Assembly (NCBI GenBank): GCA_024220505.1
Contig: JAKZZE010000004.1
Location: forward strand, 806,001 to 870,000
Length of the DNA stretch: 64,000 nt
From: Rhizopus arrhizus
Taxonomy: Eukaryota; Mucoromycota; Mucoromycetes; Mucorales; Rhizopodaceae
Direction of reading: 5' to 3'
Shown: piece after piece, positions 12,641-23,123 of the stretch
Layout of the letters: each line of letters starts with the position of its first letter
Position numbering within the stretch: the first letter of the stretch is position 1
Made by a program: the position numbers and the translations under genes
The notes under the pieces: generated by a model
Told to the model about the DNA's origin: nothing
Database searches by the model: none
What the model saw: the letters and a program-made list of their open reading frames with translations, nothing else

Positions 12641-13675
12641 ATATACATATGTATATGGGTTTGCGCTTTAAGCAATCGTCAAACTTCTTGGCTGAATATC
12701 TGCAGAAGCCTTTTAGGTCACTAATAATAACACTTTTGCATGCTTATCTTATACACGAAGTCAAAGCTACTTCTTTTAAGAGCGCTTCTCTTTTTAGCTT
12801 ACTTTTACAGACTGACCAAAATTGTTCCATAGGATTTAATTCAGGGGAATATGGTGGCAAATGAATGCAGCTATAGCCACGGCTTTCAACATAAAGCCTT
12901 ATATTCTCATGTTCATGTATAGGTGCATTGCCCATGATTAGATAATGACCTTTAAGATTTTTAAATTGATCCATAATATCCAAAGCACTCGCAATAATAT
13001 TGAAGTAATGACCAGTTACTATACCAAATGTTCGTTTTGCACCATCAATGGCTTCTTTGTCTTTTTTGTCTTCTTTATTGCCTTCTAACTTTATCTTTTT
13101 TGATTGAACAACTTTGGTAATCCTTACTTTTACGTTAACAATGCCAAGAGCAGAAACAGAGTCAAGTATTGTCGTCGTTTTCGACTTTGTCTTTGGAGTT
13201 TTTATAATTGAACGGGTTCCCGCTCGAAACCACGCAAAAGATCGCTTCATATTTATATGTAAGCCTGCTTCATCAGTGAATACGCAGTTACTTTCAAAAC
13301 CCATGTCAGTATTCTCCCAGTACTTGACCCAATTGTACCTTTGCTTGACTGTCTCAAGACTAATCCTTTCCTCAGGCTGAAAGAGTGCGCTCTTTTACAA
13401 CTGATTCTACATTTTGTTCTGGCAAACTCGTGAATAGCCGACTTGAAATTTTGCAATCCCATAAATTCGGTCGTCAAGCTCTCCATCGTCTGGTCAAGAA
13501 GCAATCCTGTATCGTTCTCATCTATTAACTTTACTGGATACTCTCGATGATCATCGGTTAGCTTCGGTGATCTGCCAACAGGTCTTCCACTTTCAGGATT
13601 TCTCGAATGAACAAATTTGTCCGACACTTCATCGCTTTTTTGCCAGTTGAAAGCTGTGCTTGAAGGAATTTTCAA
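12640..13675 (-). pseudogene. Decayed Tc1/mariner-IS630 type transposase
   Basis: Transposase of the DDE superfamily. It has an N-terminal helix-turn-helix region (GRPVGRSPKLTDDHREYPVKL), the first Asp block NCVFTDEAG, and the C-terminal signature LPPYSPELNPMEQFW, which supplies the Glu. Three lesions are visible. A frameshift near 13385 separates the DNA-binding part from the catalytic part. The second catalytic block reads LIMGNAPIH, with Gly where the family has Asp. An in-frame TAA at 12744-12746 truncates the tail, which continues in the same frame (SDLKGFCRYSAKKFDD) to about 12650. The copy is therefore inactive. I could not define terminal inverted repeats. Confidence 0.85.
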
Positions 13676-13689
13676 GTGTTGACGACTTG

Positions 13690-15096
13690 AAGAAATGTCC
13701 CAGTTTTAAATCTTTTCAGTGTTTGATTTTTATTTTTATTTTTCTTTTTTTTTTTGTATGAGGATTTTATTCGGATGCCGCATTTTTAGCTGGTCATCAT
13801 AAGAAACATTTTTTTTTTTAATAACAGGGCTTAAACCCACGAACAAACAAACAGAAAACGACCATGGAGATTGGAACTTGTGCTGTCAGACGAGAGACTA
13901 ATCCAGCAGAAAGGACTTGACCACTTCGCTAGGGGCCTTTGCCCTATTTTTATTTTTCTTGTTCTACATTTGAATTGGCCAGTATCTGATTTCTTATTGT
14001 TTTCTTGGCTCATTTTTATTTATTCAATTGCGCCATTAATTTCCGGAAATAGTGTATCCGAACAAGAAAGGCAATTGTGTAACTATTACATATTATGCAT
14101 CATTGCAAAGTTTAGAAGTTGAAGAATTATGTGATTAACACTGCTACAATCATAAAGTGCTTTCAAGATCATAAAGTGACAATAGCATTAACAAAGTACA
14201 TTTGTTTATGTGTTTTATATGACGGCTGTTTATCGACAAACTTGTTTTTTACATTATTTTGGTAGATATAATAATTCCCAATATAAAAAGCACTAAAGTT
14301 TATATATAAACAAAAGGTCTTATTATGGGGCCATACAGTAAATATTAAGCTATCAATTTAACAGCTTTTTCTTAGAATAGAGAAGCTTTATATCAAAATG
14401 TTGTCTTATTAGTAAAATATTTAGTGTGTTGCTTTAATAATAAGAAGCAAACCTATAGTTAATTCTTTCATATCAAGTTCTCTAAGAGACAGCATAGTTA
14501 ACAACTTGTGCTTCTTATAGGGAAGTTGCTCTTAACTTGAGATATGATACGAAAGCAGCTAATAAAGTGTCCGCTACTATTATATTTATTGAATACTTTT
14601 CTTAAACAAGTAACCACCATGAAGAGCATTTAAATCTATATTTTACCTTGGAATGAACGTCGATATTTTATATTTAAAAGAATAAATGAAGCACTTTATG
14701 CATGCTACTTTTGTACTTTAAATCCTCACTTGTGAAACACGAAAACTGCAGTTTCTATTGTGCCTCCAGCCTGATAAGTTCTGGCTAAAGCAATTTCAGC
14801 TCCTGTTGATGCTCTTAATCCAAAAACGCAATTCATTCAAGTACGGTAGTTATAAAAGAAAGATGCTCGTTATCAAAAATAAGTCTCTTTTTGTAGATGG
14901 CTTTTCTATTGAACATCATAAAAAGAGCCTTATTCATCGTCTTTTTTGTTGCAACCCAAATAAAGAGACAAGTGACGGCGTAATTTGTATTGCTCAAACA
15001 TCACTGGTTCCGTTGATAAATATAAAAGGAGTGAAAGTTGTTATTACTATTCTCTTTTTTCTTCTTCTTTTTTTATATAAAAAAATACCTAAAAAT
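13690..15096. other. Intergenic, upstream of Argonaute
   Basis: AT-rich sequence with no convincing gene. The Argonaute frame stays open upstream of its Met from 14758, but that stretch lacks Argonaute features and is probably 5' leader or chance. A pyrimidine-rich run occurs at 15051-15072 just before the ATG. Confidence 0.45.
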
Positions 15097-15607
15097 ATGT
15101 CATTAAAGCTGACTGAACTTGTTACTCGCTCTGGTGCTGGTAAAGCCGGCAAGCCTGTTCGTGTTCGTGCAAATTTCTTTGAAGTTACCAGGTTTATCAC
15201 AAGCAATGTATTCCATTATGATATCACTATTGATCCACCCACTGCTCCTCCTGCTATCTATCGTAAGGTCTGGAGGGCCTTTGAAGACTCCAACGGTCAA
15301 GGTATTCTTATGGGAATCAAGACAATTTATGATGGCCGCAAGAACGTGTTCTCTCCTAAAGCACTTCCTTTGGGTGAAGAAAATGCAATGCAATTTGAGG
15401 TTTGTTGTTAATATTTTTATTATAAAGAGACAACTCATATTTGCTTAGGTCAACTTGTTGGATCAAGGTTCCAAACGCGCAGGTAATCTTTTTAAGATTC
15501 GTATCAAAAAGGCTGGTGAGGTTAATATGGAAGAACTTCATCGCTTCCTAAGTGGTCAATCTGCATGCACTACTAACTGTATTACTGGTATGTCCTTTTT
15601 TTTTTTG

Positions 15608-15645
<38 letters not shown>

Positions 15646-17821
15646 TTCTTACTGATAGTATTTAAATACAGCTATCATGGTGCTTGATGTCCTTATTCGT
15701 CACCTTCCTTCCATGATGCATTCTACCGTTGGCCGTTCCTTCTTTACGCCTGCTGAAAAGCGCGCTCTTCCTAACGGGGCTGAAGTTTGGCAAGGCTATT
15801 ATCAATCTGCGCGTCCTACTGTCGGTAAGTCGTGGAGAGAAACGTAAAACGCGTCATTTGAATTCACCATTTTTTTTAAATTCAATTTAGGTAAAATGAT
15901 GATCAATATTGATGTTTCTGCTACGGCCTTTTATGAACCTGGCCCTTTACCTGAAGTTGTTACTAAAATGTTAGGTCGTCGCTCCTTGGATGAACTTCGT
16001 CGTGGAATCCCAGCTCGTGAGTTGGCGAAGCTTGAAAAATTATTAAAGCCCTTGAGAATCCAAGTCGTTCATCGTGGTGATAAGAAACTCAAATACAAGA
16101 TCACTAAACTTACCCTTAGTCCTGCTGAGAGCACTAATTTCAAGCTCGAAGACGGCACTGAAATAAGTGTAGCCAACTACTTTTTCAAGCACTACAATCG
16201 TCGTCTTAACTATCCTTCCTTGCCATGTATTGTTGTCAAGAAGGATATTTTCTTGCCTATGGAAGTCTGTGAAGTTCTCCCTGGTCAACGTCACATAAAG
16301 AAGCTTAACGAAAAGCAGACTGCTGAAATGATCAAGTTTACCTGTCAAAAGCCTAATGTCCGTGCTAATAAGATTAGCCAAGGTTTGAATCTTCTCCAAT
16401 ATCGTGACAATCCTTACATTAACCAATTTGGCGTGGTTATTAAACCTGAGATGGCTGTTATTAACGCTCGTGTCTTGGCCACTCCCAGGATATCCTACCA
16501 TCAATCCTCTCAAGATGCAGAATTTGCTCCTCAAGGCGGTGCTTGGAACCTTCGTGGCAAGAAGGTTGCTCAAGGTGCAGTTCTTGGTTCTTGGTCTCTT
16601 GTTAACTTTGCTGGTGCTGTACCTCTGCCTGCTATCCAACGTTTCATTCGTGAAATGTGTCAGACATTTATTGAAACCGGCATGAACGTCGTGAACCGTC
16701 AACCTCCTGTAATGAATGCTGATCCTCAAGGCAACATTGATCGCACCTTAAAAGAAGCTTGGTTGAAGGCCGGCAACGCTGCCAAGGCAAATCCTCAAAT
16801 CATTTTCTGTATCTTACCCAACACTGGCACTCCCTTGTACGCTGAAATCAAGCGAATCTCTGACACTGTTATTGGAGTTGCTACCCAGTGTGTCCAATCT
16901 AAGCATATTGCTGATGCCAAGAAGCAATACTGTGCCAATGTCTGCTTGAAAGTCAACGTGAAGTTGGGTGGTATGAATTTATTCTTGCCTTCTAATCAAA
17001 TCCCTTTTATTTCTGAACGTCCAACTATTGTTTTTGGTGCTGATGTTACTCATCCCGCAGCAGGCGACATGAATCAGCCTTCCATTGCTGCCCTCTGTGG
17101 CTCCATGGATGCACGTGCCTCTCGATATGCATCCGCTATTCGTGTACAAGCCAACCGTACTGAAATCATTGCTGACCTTGCCAACATGGTCAAGGAATTG
17201 CTCAAGTCTTTCTTTCGGGCCTGTGGACAAAAGCCGGAGCGTGTGCTCTTTTACCGTGATGGTGTCTCTGAAGGCCAATTCAAGCAAATTATGGATTCTG
17301 AAGTTGCTGCCATACATGCTGGTTGTGCCTCTTTGGATAAGAACTATAAGCCTACTATTACTTTTATCGTCGTCCAAAAGCGTCATCATGCTAGGTTCTT
17401 CCCTATCGAGCAGCGTGATGCTGACCGTACTGGTAACTGTATGCCTGGTACTGTAATTGACACTGACATTGTTCATCCTTTCGAGTTTGATTTCTATCTT
17501 CAATCTCATGCTGGTCTCCAAGGCACATCTAGACCTACCCATTATCACGTCTTGCATGATGAAAACAAGTTTACTTCTGATGCCTTGCAAGAGTTGACTT
17601 ACCGTATGTGCTACATCTATAGTCGTGCCACTCGTTCTGTCTCTCTTGTCCCTGCAGCTTACTATGCTGATTTGGTTGCCACTCGTGCCCGTTTCCATTG
17701 CAGAAATAACAACTGGTCTGAAACCAATACTACTTCTGAGTCCACCATTGATGCTGAAACCCAGATTGCTTCTTACGCTGTGGTCAAGCCTGAACTTCAA
17801 AAAGTCATGTACTTTATGTGA
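15097..17821 (+). CDS. Argonaute (PAZ-PIWI) protein
   Basis: Four exons (15097-15399, 15449-15587, 15672-15824, 15891-17821) give an 841-residue protein. The N domain starts MSLKLTELVTRSGAGK. The DUF1785/L1 region, PAZ (about residues 215-330), MID (ILPNTGTPLYAEIKR) and PIWI follow. PIWI catalytic positions visible are Asp583 (FGADVTHP), Glu623 (NRTEIIADL, the glutamate finger), Asp655 (YRDGVSEGQF) and Asp792 (YYADLVATRARFH). This is a DEDD tetrad, where human AGO2 has His at the fourth place. The protein should therefore be a slicer in small-RNA silencing in cytoplasm or nucleus. The start is supported by family alignment. Intron 2 contains a poly-T then long poly-A tract. No lesions seen. 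Confidence 0.96.
15598..15642 (+). repeat. Poly-T/poly-A tract inside an Argonaute intron
   Basis: A T run followed by GA-rich linker and more than 30 consecutive A bases, lying between donor GTATGT and acceptor ACAG of Argonaute intron 2. It could fold as a T:A hairpin and is prone to sequencing-length errors. Confidence 0.8.
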
Positions 17822-17934
17822 AAAATCCTCTCTCTTTCAACATCAAAACTCACTTTATAAAAAAAAAAACTACGCATATGCTTTTTTATGAACAAGTATA
17901 AATAAAATATCTGCAAAAGAAATACGCAATAGCT

Positions 17935-18156
17935 TTATTTTAGCCACTGTTTTTTTTTATATGCTTTTTTTTCAAATGTAAACTGGCCAACTTCAGACCC
18001 TGCCATGTACCAAGGCCTATGGGGTCCATAATTGCTCATATCATATATACTGTGTATATTATATAGTCTTATTCCAGAATTAGCAGAAGACATAGGTACT
18101 TGTTTAAAGTTACAAGCTTTTCTTTTTATGCAGACATTTACAAAATTTACAATCAT
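17935..18156 (-). CDS. Possible small hypothetical protein or relic
   Basis: Open frame of 73 codons convergent with Argonaute. The composition of its central part (MSSANSGIRLYNIHSIYD then NYGPHRPWYMAGSEVGQFTF) looks more protein-like than the surrounding chance ORFs. I recognise no family, see no clear intron or promoter, and cannot exclude chance. Confidence 0.25.
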   Translation of the reverse strand: MIVNFVNVCIKRKACNFKQVPMSSANSGIRLYNIHSIYDMSNYGPHRPWYMAGSEVGQFTFEKKAYKKKQWLK

Positions 18157-18829
18157 ATATATGCTTCAAATATAACAATGAAAATATCACAAGGATAAAT
18201 ATTCAAGTCGTGTATGAAGGAAATATGGACCTAGTAAAGTAGATACAAGTAGAAATATAATATGCTTTTTTTTTTGAAGAGTTATGCATACATAATCATA
18301 TCTGACGTATTATAAGAAATCATAGTGGTTGTTGCATTTTGACCATTAATAATGAGTTAAAAGGATCATCATTTTCAAGCCGAGCATAATATGAAGTGGT
18401 AAATTTTACGTAGATGCTTTTCATATTAAAATGATTGTAAGCGGAGTTAATTTAGTGTGAATTTTAAACAACTAGAAACTTCGACTTTTATGTGCTTTTA
18501 ATAGACAGCTTTTATTTTTATTAGTGATATGTCTTTGTTAATAATGGGGTTAATACATACTTAAAGGTTGATATTTAATGAATATAGTTTTTGTCAGTTA
18601 ACTGTAGTGGAAAACTGATGAAAGGAAAAGGAGGAAAAAGCTTAGATTCTCATTAAATAGCCTTTTGCTACTGTCATTTGGAAGCACTAAAATTTATTCG
18701 TACTACATTTTTCCAATTTTTCGCATTTCCAAATCAAGTGCTTTCGTTTTGCATTTCCAAACTTCTTTTTTTTTATACAGTTGAAGAAAATAGGTTGGGC
18801 CACAAAAAAAAAATTGGCCCATTTCAAAA
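18157..18829. other. Intergenic
   Basis: AT-rich spacer between the Argonaute 3' region and the left end of the DIRS element. Near 18797-18822 a short inverted repeat (TTGGGCCAC / TTGGCCCA around an A run) is visible. No gene seen. Confidence 0.5.
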
Positions 18830-18928
18830 AAATTAGGAAGGTTACTATTGCTAGAATCTTCATTTTTATTAATTTTTAGCGAAAAAGATATAAAGTTTTA
18901 CTGAACTAAATAATATTTCTATAATCTT
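18830..18928 (+). repeat. Left inverted terminal repeat of DIRS element
   Basis: About 99 bp starting AAATTAGGAAGGTTACTATT and ending ATAATCTT. It matches the reverse complement of 22972-23069 almost base for base, with one indel/substitution in the TTCATTTTTATT stretch. A GCTCGACG block just inside (about 18936) also pairs with CGTCGAGC near 22961. Confidence 0.9.
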
Positions 18929-18963
18929 CTTTTTCGCTCGACGGACACTTATCGCTTGCTAAA

Positions 18964-19872
18964 ATGTCATCTTTGGAAACTCAAGTTCAACAGTTACAAC
19001 AACAGCTTCAACAATTAATACAACAACTAGGAGAGAACCCTCCTACACATATGCAGTTTGACGATGATAACACTGCGCAACTTCATTCATTCGGTACTCT
19101 CCCTCGCTATGAATGGCAACCTTCAGAATTTCTGGTTAACCTACTTCATTTGGATCAGCCAATCCGCACTTCTCCTCCTTTGTCGGATACTGAGCGTAAA
19201 TCCATTATTGAAGCATATTCTCCTATCTCCAACTTGGACTATCATGCCCCAGCGGCGATTCCGTCGGCCTTGCAACGCATGAATAAAGGTCAAAAGCATG
19301 AAGATCAGTCTTTAAAACAGTTTCAATACTTAGTCTCGGCGATACTTCGCCCATTAGATATCTTAGCTCATGAGTTAGCCACCAATGAAGCTAACAATCA
19401 CCATCTTGAAAAGTACATGTTCATGCTACGAGATGTACGCAAACTTGTTCTAAACGTTTCCTCCTCTTTAAATAACGCACGTAATAATGTTGCTATGCTG
19501 GCATTCAATCCTACTTATTCTATCAAAAGAGATGACGGCTCTTACACTTTACCACTTGCTGAATTCCAATCAGCTCTTACCGAACAAACCACGGAGAGAA
19601 AGAATCTACGTGAGGCTACCTATCGTAAACGTAATTATCGTCCTTCTGGTGCTTCTATTGGCAGCGATAATCCGTTTTTTCGATCGGGTCCGTCCTCTCA
19701 GCAGGGCGATTACTCCTTCAACAACAACAACAACAACAACAACGGCTTCAACAACTCAGGCAACAGCAGTTCAACTTCCAACTACAACAACAACAGCAGC
19801 ATCAACAACAATTACAACAAAAAATCCAACAATCCTTTTCTTCAACAACCTCAACTAAACCAAAGACAATAA
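18964..19872 (+). CDS. DIRS gag-like protein
   Basis: 302-residue first ORF of the element. It has an N-terminal Gln-rich coiled coil (LETQVQQLQQQLQQ), a helical middle, and a C-terminal Asn/Ser/Gln-rich low-complexity tail ending NPFLQQPQLNQRQ. There is no zinc knuckle. The position directly before the RT region and the coiled-coil plus low-complexity layout suit a DIRS gag. ATG at 18964 follows the left inverted repeat by 35 nt. Confidence 0.75.
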   Translation: MSSLETQVQQLQQQLQQLIQQLGENPPTHMQFDDDNTAQLHSFGTLPRYEWQPSEFLVNLLHLDQPIRTSPPLSDTERKSIIEAYSPISNLDYHAPAAIPSALQRMNKGQKHEDQSLKQFQYLVSAILRPLDILAHELATNEANNHHLEKYMFMLRDVRKLVLNVSSSLNNARNNVAMLAFNPTYSIKRDDGSYTLPLAEFQSALTEQTTERKNLREATYRKRNYRPSGASIGSDNPFFRSGPSSQQGDYSFNNNNNNNNGFNNSGNSSSTSNYNNNSSINNNYNKKSNNPFLQQPQLNQRQ

Positions 19873-19874
19873 AC

Positions 19875-21778
19875 TCTTCCGTGGTAGGTGGCCGTCTACA
19901 ATGGTTCGCTTCCGAGTGGCATCAGATTTCCAACAGTAACTTCGTCAACACCACCATTGCTCAAGGTTACCGAATTCCATTCGCTCAAACGCCCCTACCA
20001 CAACTACACCTCACCCCATCATCTCGTTCTCCAAGGATCAAACATGTTATCTGGATCAAGCAATTCAAGACTTACTGAAGAAGAACGCGATCGAAGAGGT
20101 CTCTCCCACTCAAGCGAATCAGGTTCCCGGTTTCTACAGCTCGATGTTCGTCATCCCCAAGAAAAATGGAGGGATCCGACCGGTTTTCAACTTACGCAAG
20201 CTCAACGAGTATATGGTCCCGCCCCACTTCAAGATGGAAACAATCAGGGAAGTAGCGCATCTTATTACATACAGAGATTATTTGGTATCGATCGACTTAA
20301 CAGACGCTTTTCTTCATATAGCTATCCATCCAGAGTCTCGAAAGTACTTCAGGTTTTGTTGGAAGTCCAAGATCTACCAATGGTGTACCACACCCTTTGG
20401 TCTCTGCTCGATTCCGTTTGTATTCACCAAAGTTTGTCGCCCCATTCTCGATTGGGCTCGCTCAAAACAGATCAAACTTTCGGCATACTTAGACGATTGG
20501 TTACTGATAGCACCTACAAAGGAAATCGCTTTGCAGCAGACACAACTGGTTCTCAACAAATTGCGCCAATTGGGCTGGATGATCAACGAAACAAAATCAA
20601 TCTTGGTTCCGACTCAGCGATTAGAACACCTCGGTTTCGTATTGGACACAACTACTATGAAGGCGGAACTCCCGAAGAAAAAGGTTCGAGACTTGAAGAA
20701 ATCAATTTTACAAGTACTACGACATCCTTTGAAACAGACTCCCAGATTGATACACAGTTTAACGATGCGTCTACAGTCGTCACTGTTTGCGATTCTTCCG
20801 ACTCGTTTGTACACGAGACGCCTACTCTACTTCAGAAATCTGGTAGTGAAATCTCGTTCGGACTGGGACACGCCTCAACCACTCGACAAAGAATCAATCC
20901 AAGAGCCGACATGGTGGCACACCAACTTGGAGAAATGGAACGGACGGTCATTTATCCCAACTTGTCCGCAGGAAACAATATTTGTCGACGCGAGCGACAC
21001 GGGCTGGGGATGCTCATGGAACAAGCAGACCACTCATGGTTACTGGACTCCAACGGAAGCGAGTCAATCAATCAATTGGCGAGAACTGAAGGCAGCTTGG
21101 TTGGCGATGCAAGCATTCCCGTCTCTGAAGAACACCACCATATTGATCAGAACCGACAATCTCACAAGTTTAGCATATATCAACAAACAGGGCGGTACTC
21201 GCTCCCTGCCTCTCCTCAACTTAGCGATCGAAGTGTGAAATTGGTGCCTAGAACGCAATATAATCATACAAGCCCAACACATTCAAGGGATTCACAACAG
21301 GGTTGCCGACTTCGAGTCTCGTCGTCAGTTCCAGAAGAACCAATGGAAAATTCTCCCCTCGGTGTTTGCAGCTCTCCAACGACTTTGGGGACCGTTCGAC
21401 GTAGATCTGTTTGCGGACCGTACGACCTTCCTCCTTCCAAAATACGTGTCTTGGCTTCCAGATCCGGGAGCGTGGCATGTCGACGCCTTTACTCTGAACT
21501 GGAGAACTCTGCAAAAACCTTTCATCAATCCTCCGTGGAATCTGATCTCTCGGGTACTAGCCAAGATTCTCCGGAACCAAGTCTCTCAAGCAGTACTGGT
21601 GGTGCCGTACTGGACAAGTGCGATGTGGTTTCCTCTCCTTTGCTCCATGGCCAAAGCTCCTCCTCTTTTTCTGCACCATTCCCAAGTCCAATCAACAACG
21701 GTCAACAATGGCCATCCTCTTGGAACGAATCCGCATTGGAGGCTGTCCGTGTGGAGTGTATCCGGTCTAAATTTGTAA
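19875..21778 (+). pseudogene. DIRS RT-RNaseH-methyltransferase-like ORF, disrupted
   Basis: Reverse transcriptase blocks are SSMFVIPKKNGGIRPVFNLR, VSIDLTDAFLHI and AYLDDWLLIA. RNaseH follows (IFVDASDTGWGC, IRTDNLTSLAYI), then the DIRS methyltransferase-like region (WGPFDVDLFADR ... FINPPWNLISRV). The beginning (VVGGRLQWFASEWHQIS...GYRIPF) lies in a different frame from the RT core: one base appears lost in a CCCC run near 20016-20019. An in-frame TGA at 21236-21238 stands where a Trp is expected (IEV-stop-NWCLER), after which the frame is open again to 21778. Both lesions should prevent a full-length product. Confidence 0.85.
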
Positions 21779-22806
21779 CCAAAGGCCTTTCAGAATCTGC
21801 CATCCAATCTCTCATGCTGAAATACATTACCAAGTCGGCTACATCTAAGAATTATTTAAAATATCAGTATATGATCATTGAATGGTGTTCCCAACAACAT
21901 ATTACTGTCTCTACCTTTACTTCAGCTCATCTCATCAATTTTCTTTCTCACGTCAAAGAGCTATATCACTGGCAACCCTCAACATTAAAGTTAATCCGAT
22001 CTGCTATTACGCATCTGATCAATGGCTTTATCTCATCGTTAGTCCAACAACAGGACCCAGTACGTATTCATCGTACAAAAATTAGCCTCCAGCCTGCAAT
22101 TTGCTATGCCAAGTCTATCCCCTCTTCCATCACCACTCCTTGGTCTGTGCTTCAATCAAAGCTGGCTTTCCTACTGGGTGTAACTACCTTTATGCGTCCT
22201 TCAGATCTTGCACGCATTTCATTAGAATCTTGCAAAATCTCTGGTTCTCACCTTTTTTTCCAGGTAGTTGCTCCCAAAGAAACTCGCCAACGACGTCGCA
22301 TTATCAAGGATTACACAGTACGTTCTCATACTGATCCTGATCTGTGTCCGGTACGTCTCTTCCAAATCTTGCAAACACATCCTATTTGGCGTTCAGTCGC
22401 TGGTTGTTCCACGGCTTTGTTTTTCTCGGATCGAGGTGACCCCCTTTCCTCAGGAACACTTTCCAAGTGGTTACATCGCCGCTTTATCAGCAAAGTCACA
22501 TCTGAACCCACTACTCTCCGTTCTTTGGCTTCCTCTGCTGCTCTTGACGCCGGCATTTCAAAGGATGATATTATTGCACTCGGCAGTTGGAGCAATTCGC
22601 ATGTATTTGACAATCACTACCGTCGTAACCACATGCTTTCAGTCGATTTCACTTCCACGCTTCTGACTTCTCCTGCTGGTACAAACATTCCGACCTCTGG
22701 TTTAGATAGCTCATATGTAGAATTGCCTGTTGTTAGCAAGTCTGATGATGATGGCGATGATGATGATCTATACATGGATGCTATGGACTCTCTGGATGAG
22801 CAATAG
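19888..22806 (+). CDS. DIRS tyrosine recombinase ORF overlapping the RT region
   Basis: A 972-codon frame ending at 22806. Its last ~350 codons encode the tyrosine recombinase: core-binding part (KFVTKGLSESAIQSLMLKYI), then catalytic blocks with Arg in TTFMRPSDLARI, Arg in PTTLRSLASSAALDAG, and the Tyr nucleophile in SNSHVFDNHYRRN, and an acidic tail. The upstream ~620 codons overlap the RT/RNaseH frame in another phase and show no domain. DIRS elements characteristically overlap these two ORFs. The true recombinase start may be internal and cannot be fixed from sequence. Confidence 0.8.
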   Translation: MAVYNGSLPSGIRFPTVTSSTPPLLKVTEFHSLKRPYHNYTSPHHLVLQGSNMLSGSSNSRLTEEERDRRGLSHSSESGSRFLQLDVRHPQEKWRDPTGFQLTQAQRVYGPAPLQDGNNQGSSASYYIQRLFGIDRLNRRFSSYSYPSRVSKVLQVLLEVQDLPMVYHTLWSLLDSVCIHQSLSPHSRLGSLKTDQTFGILRRLVTDSTYKGNRFAADTTGSQQIAPIGLDDQRNKINLGSDSAIRTPRFRIGHNYYEGGTPEEKGSRLEEINFTSTTTSFETDSQIDTQFNDASTVVTVCDSSDSFVHETPTLLQKSGSEISFGLGHASTTRQRINPRADMVAHQLGEMERTVIYPNLSAGNNICRRERHGLGMLMEQADHSWLLDSNGSESINQLARTEGSLVGDASIPVSEEHHHIDQNRQSHKFSIYQQTGRYSLPASPQLSDRSVKLVPRTQYNHTSPTHSRDSQQGCRLRVSSSVPEEPMENSPLGVCSSPTTLGTVRRRSVCGPYDLPPSKIRVLASRSGSVACRRLYSELENSAKTFHQSSVESDLSGTSQDSPEPSLSSSTGGAVLDKCDVVSSPLLHGQSSSSFSAPFPSPINNGQQWPSSWNESALEAVRVECIRSKFVTKGLSESAIQSLMLKYITKSATSKNYLKYQYMIIEWCSQQHITVSTFTSAHLINFLSHVKELYHWQPSTLKLIRSAITHLINGFISSLVQQQDPVRIHRTKISLQPAICYAKSIPSSITTPWSVLQSKLAFLLGVTTFMRPSDLARISLESCKISGSHLFFQVVAPKETRQRRRIIKDYTVRSHTDPDLCPVRLFQILQTHPIWRSVAGCSTALFFSDRGDPLSSGTLSKWLHRRFISKVTSEPTTLRSLASSAALDAGISKDDIIALGSWSNSHVFDNHYRRNHMLSVDFTSTLLTSPAGTNIPTSGLDSSYVELPVVSKSDDDGDDDDLYMDAMDSLDEQ

Positions 22807-22909
22807 TAACCTTCCTAATTTGTTTCCGACGGTCTCAAACAATTCTCGGGAGACTTGTTCGACCGTGAATTGATATTTAGGCCTGAGGAAACAAATTAGG
22901 AAGGTTACT
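22805..22909. repeat. Internal complementary region of DIRS element
   Basis: Arms AGTAACCTTCCTAATTTG (from 22805) and CAAATTAGGAAGGTTACT (to 22909) form an inverted repeat around about 60 nt, which itself contains CGGTC/GACCG. The right arm plus GATATTTAGGCCTGAGGAAA is complementary to the element's right end at 23051-23090. In DIRS elements such a region templates completion of the circular DNA. Confidence 0.85.
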
Positions 22910-22971
22910 TCCCTCCCCTCTTCAGTTTCTATTTTAATACCTTTTCCCACCCCTCACTTTCGTCGAGCTCA

Positions 22972-23092
22972 AAGATTATAGAAATATTATTTAGTTCAGT
23001 AAAACTTTATATCTTTTTCGCTAAAAATTAATAAAAAGAAGATTCTAGCAATAGTAACCTTCCTAATTTGTTTCCTCAGGCCTAAATATCAA
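22972..23092 (-). repeat. Right inverted terminal repeat and end of DIRS element
   Basis: 22972-23069 is the inverted copy of the left repeat. 23051-23092 extends further outward and is complementary to the internal region, which defines the right edge near ATATCAA. Confidence 0.88.
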
Positions 23093-23123
23093 GTTCAGAA
23101 CAATGATGATCACAAGAACAAAT

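Larger units (their letters stand above)
18830..23092 (+). mobile_element. DIRS-type tyrosine-recombinase retrotransposon
   Basis: The element has gag, RT/RNaseH/methyltransferase-like and tyrosine-recombinase regions in the order known for DIRS elements. It is bounded by inverted rather than direct terminal repeats (left 18830-18928, right 22972-23069). An internal complementary region at 22805-22909 is complementary to the outer right end: sequence 22871-22907 is the reverse complement of 23051-23090. DIRS elements replicate through a circular intermediate and integrate by tyrosine recombinase without target duplication, and none is seen here. The RT frame carries a frameshift and a stop, so this copy is probably not autonomous. 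Confidence 0.9.

Noticed and set aside
14722..14830. Minus-strand frame reading GLRASTGAEIALARTYQAGG
   Set aside because: Looks protein-like but is only about 34 codons, closed by stops on both sides, with no domain I can name.
14758..15096. Upstream extension of the Argonaute frame (about 113 codons)
   Set aside because: No Argonaute-like sequence, hydrophobic AT-driven composition; the Met at 15097 matches the family start.
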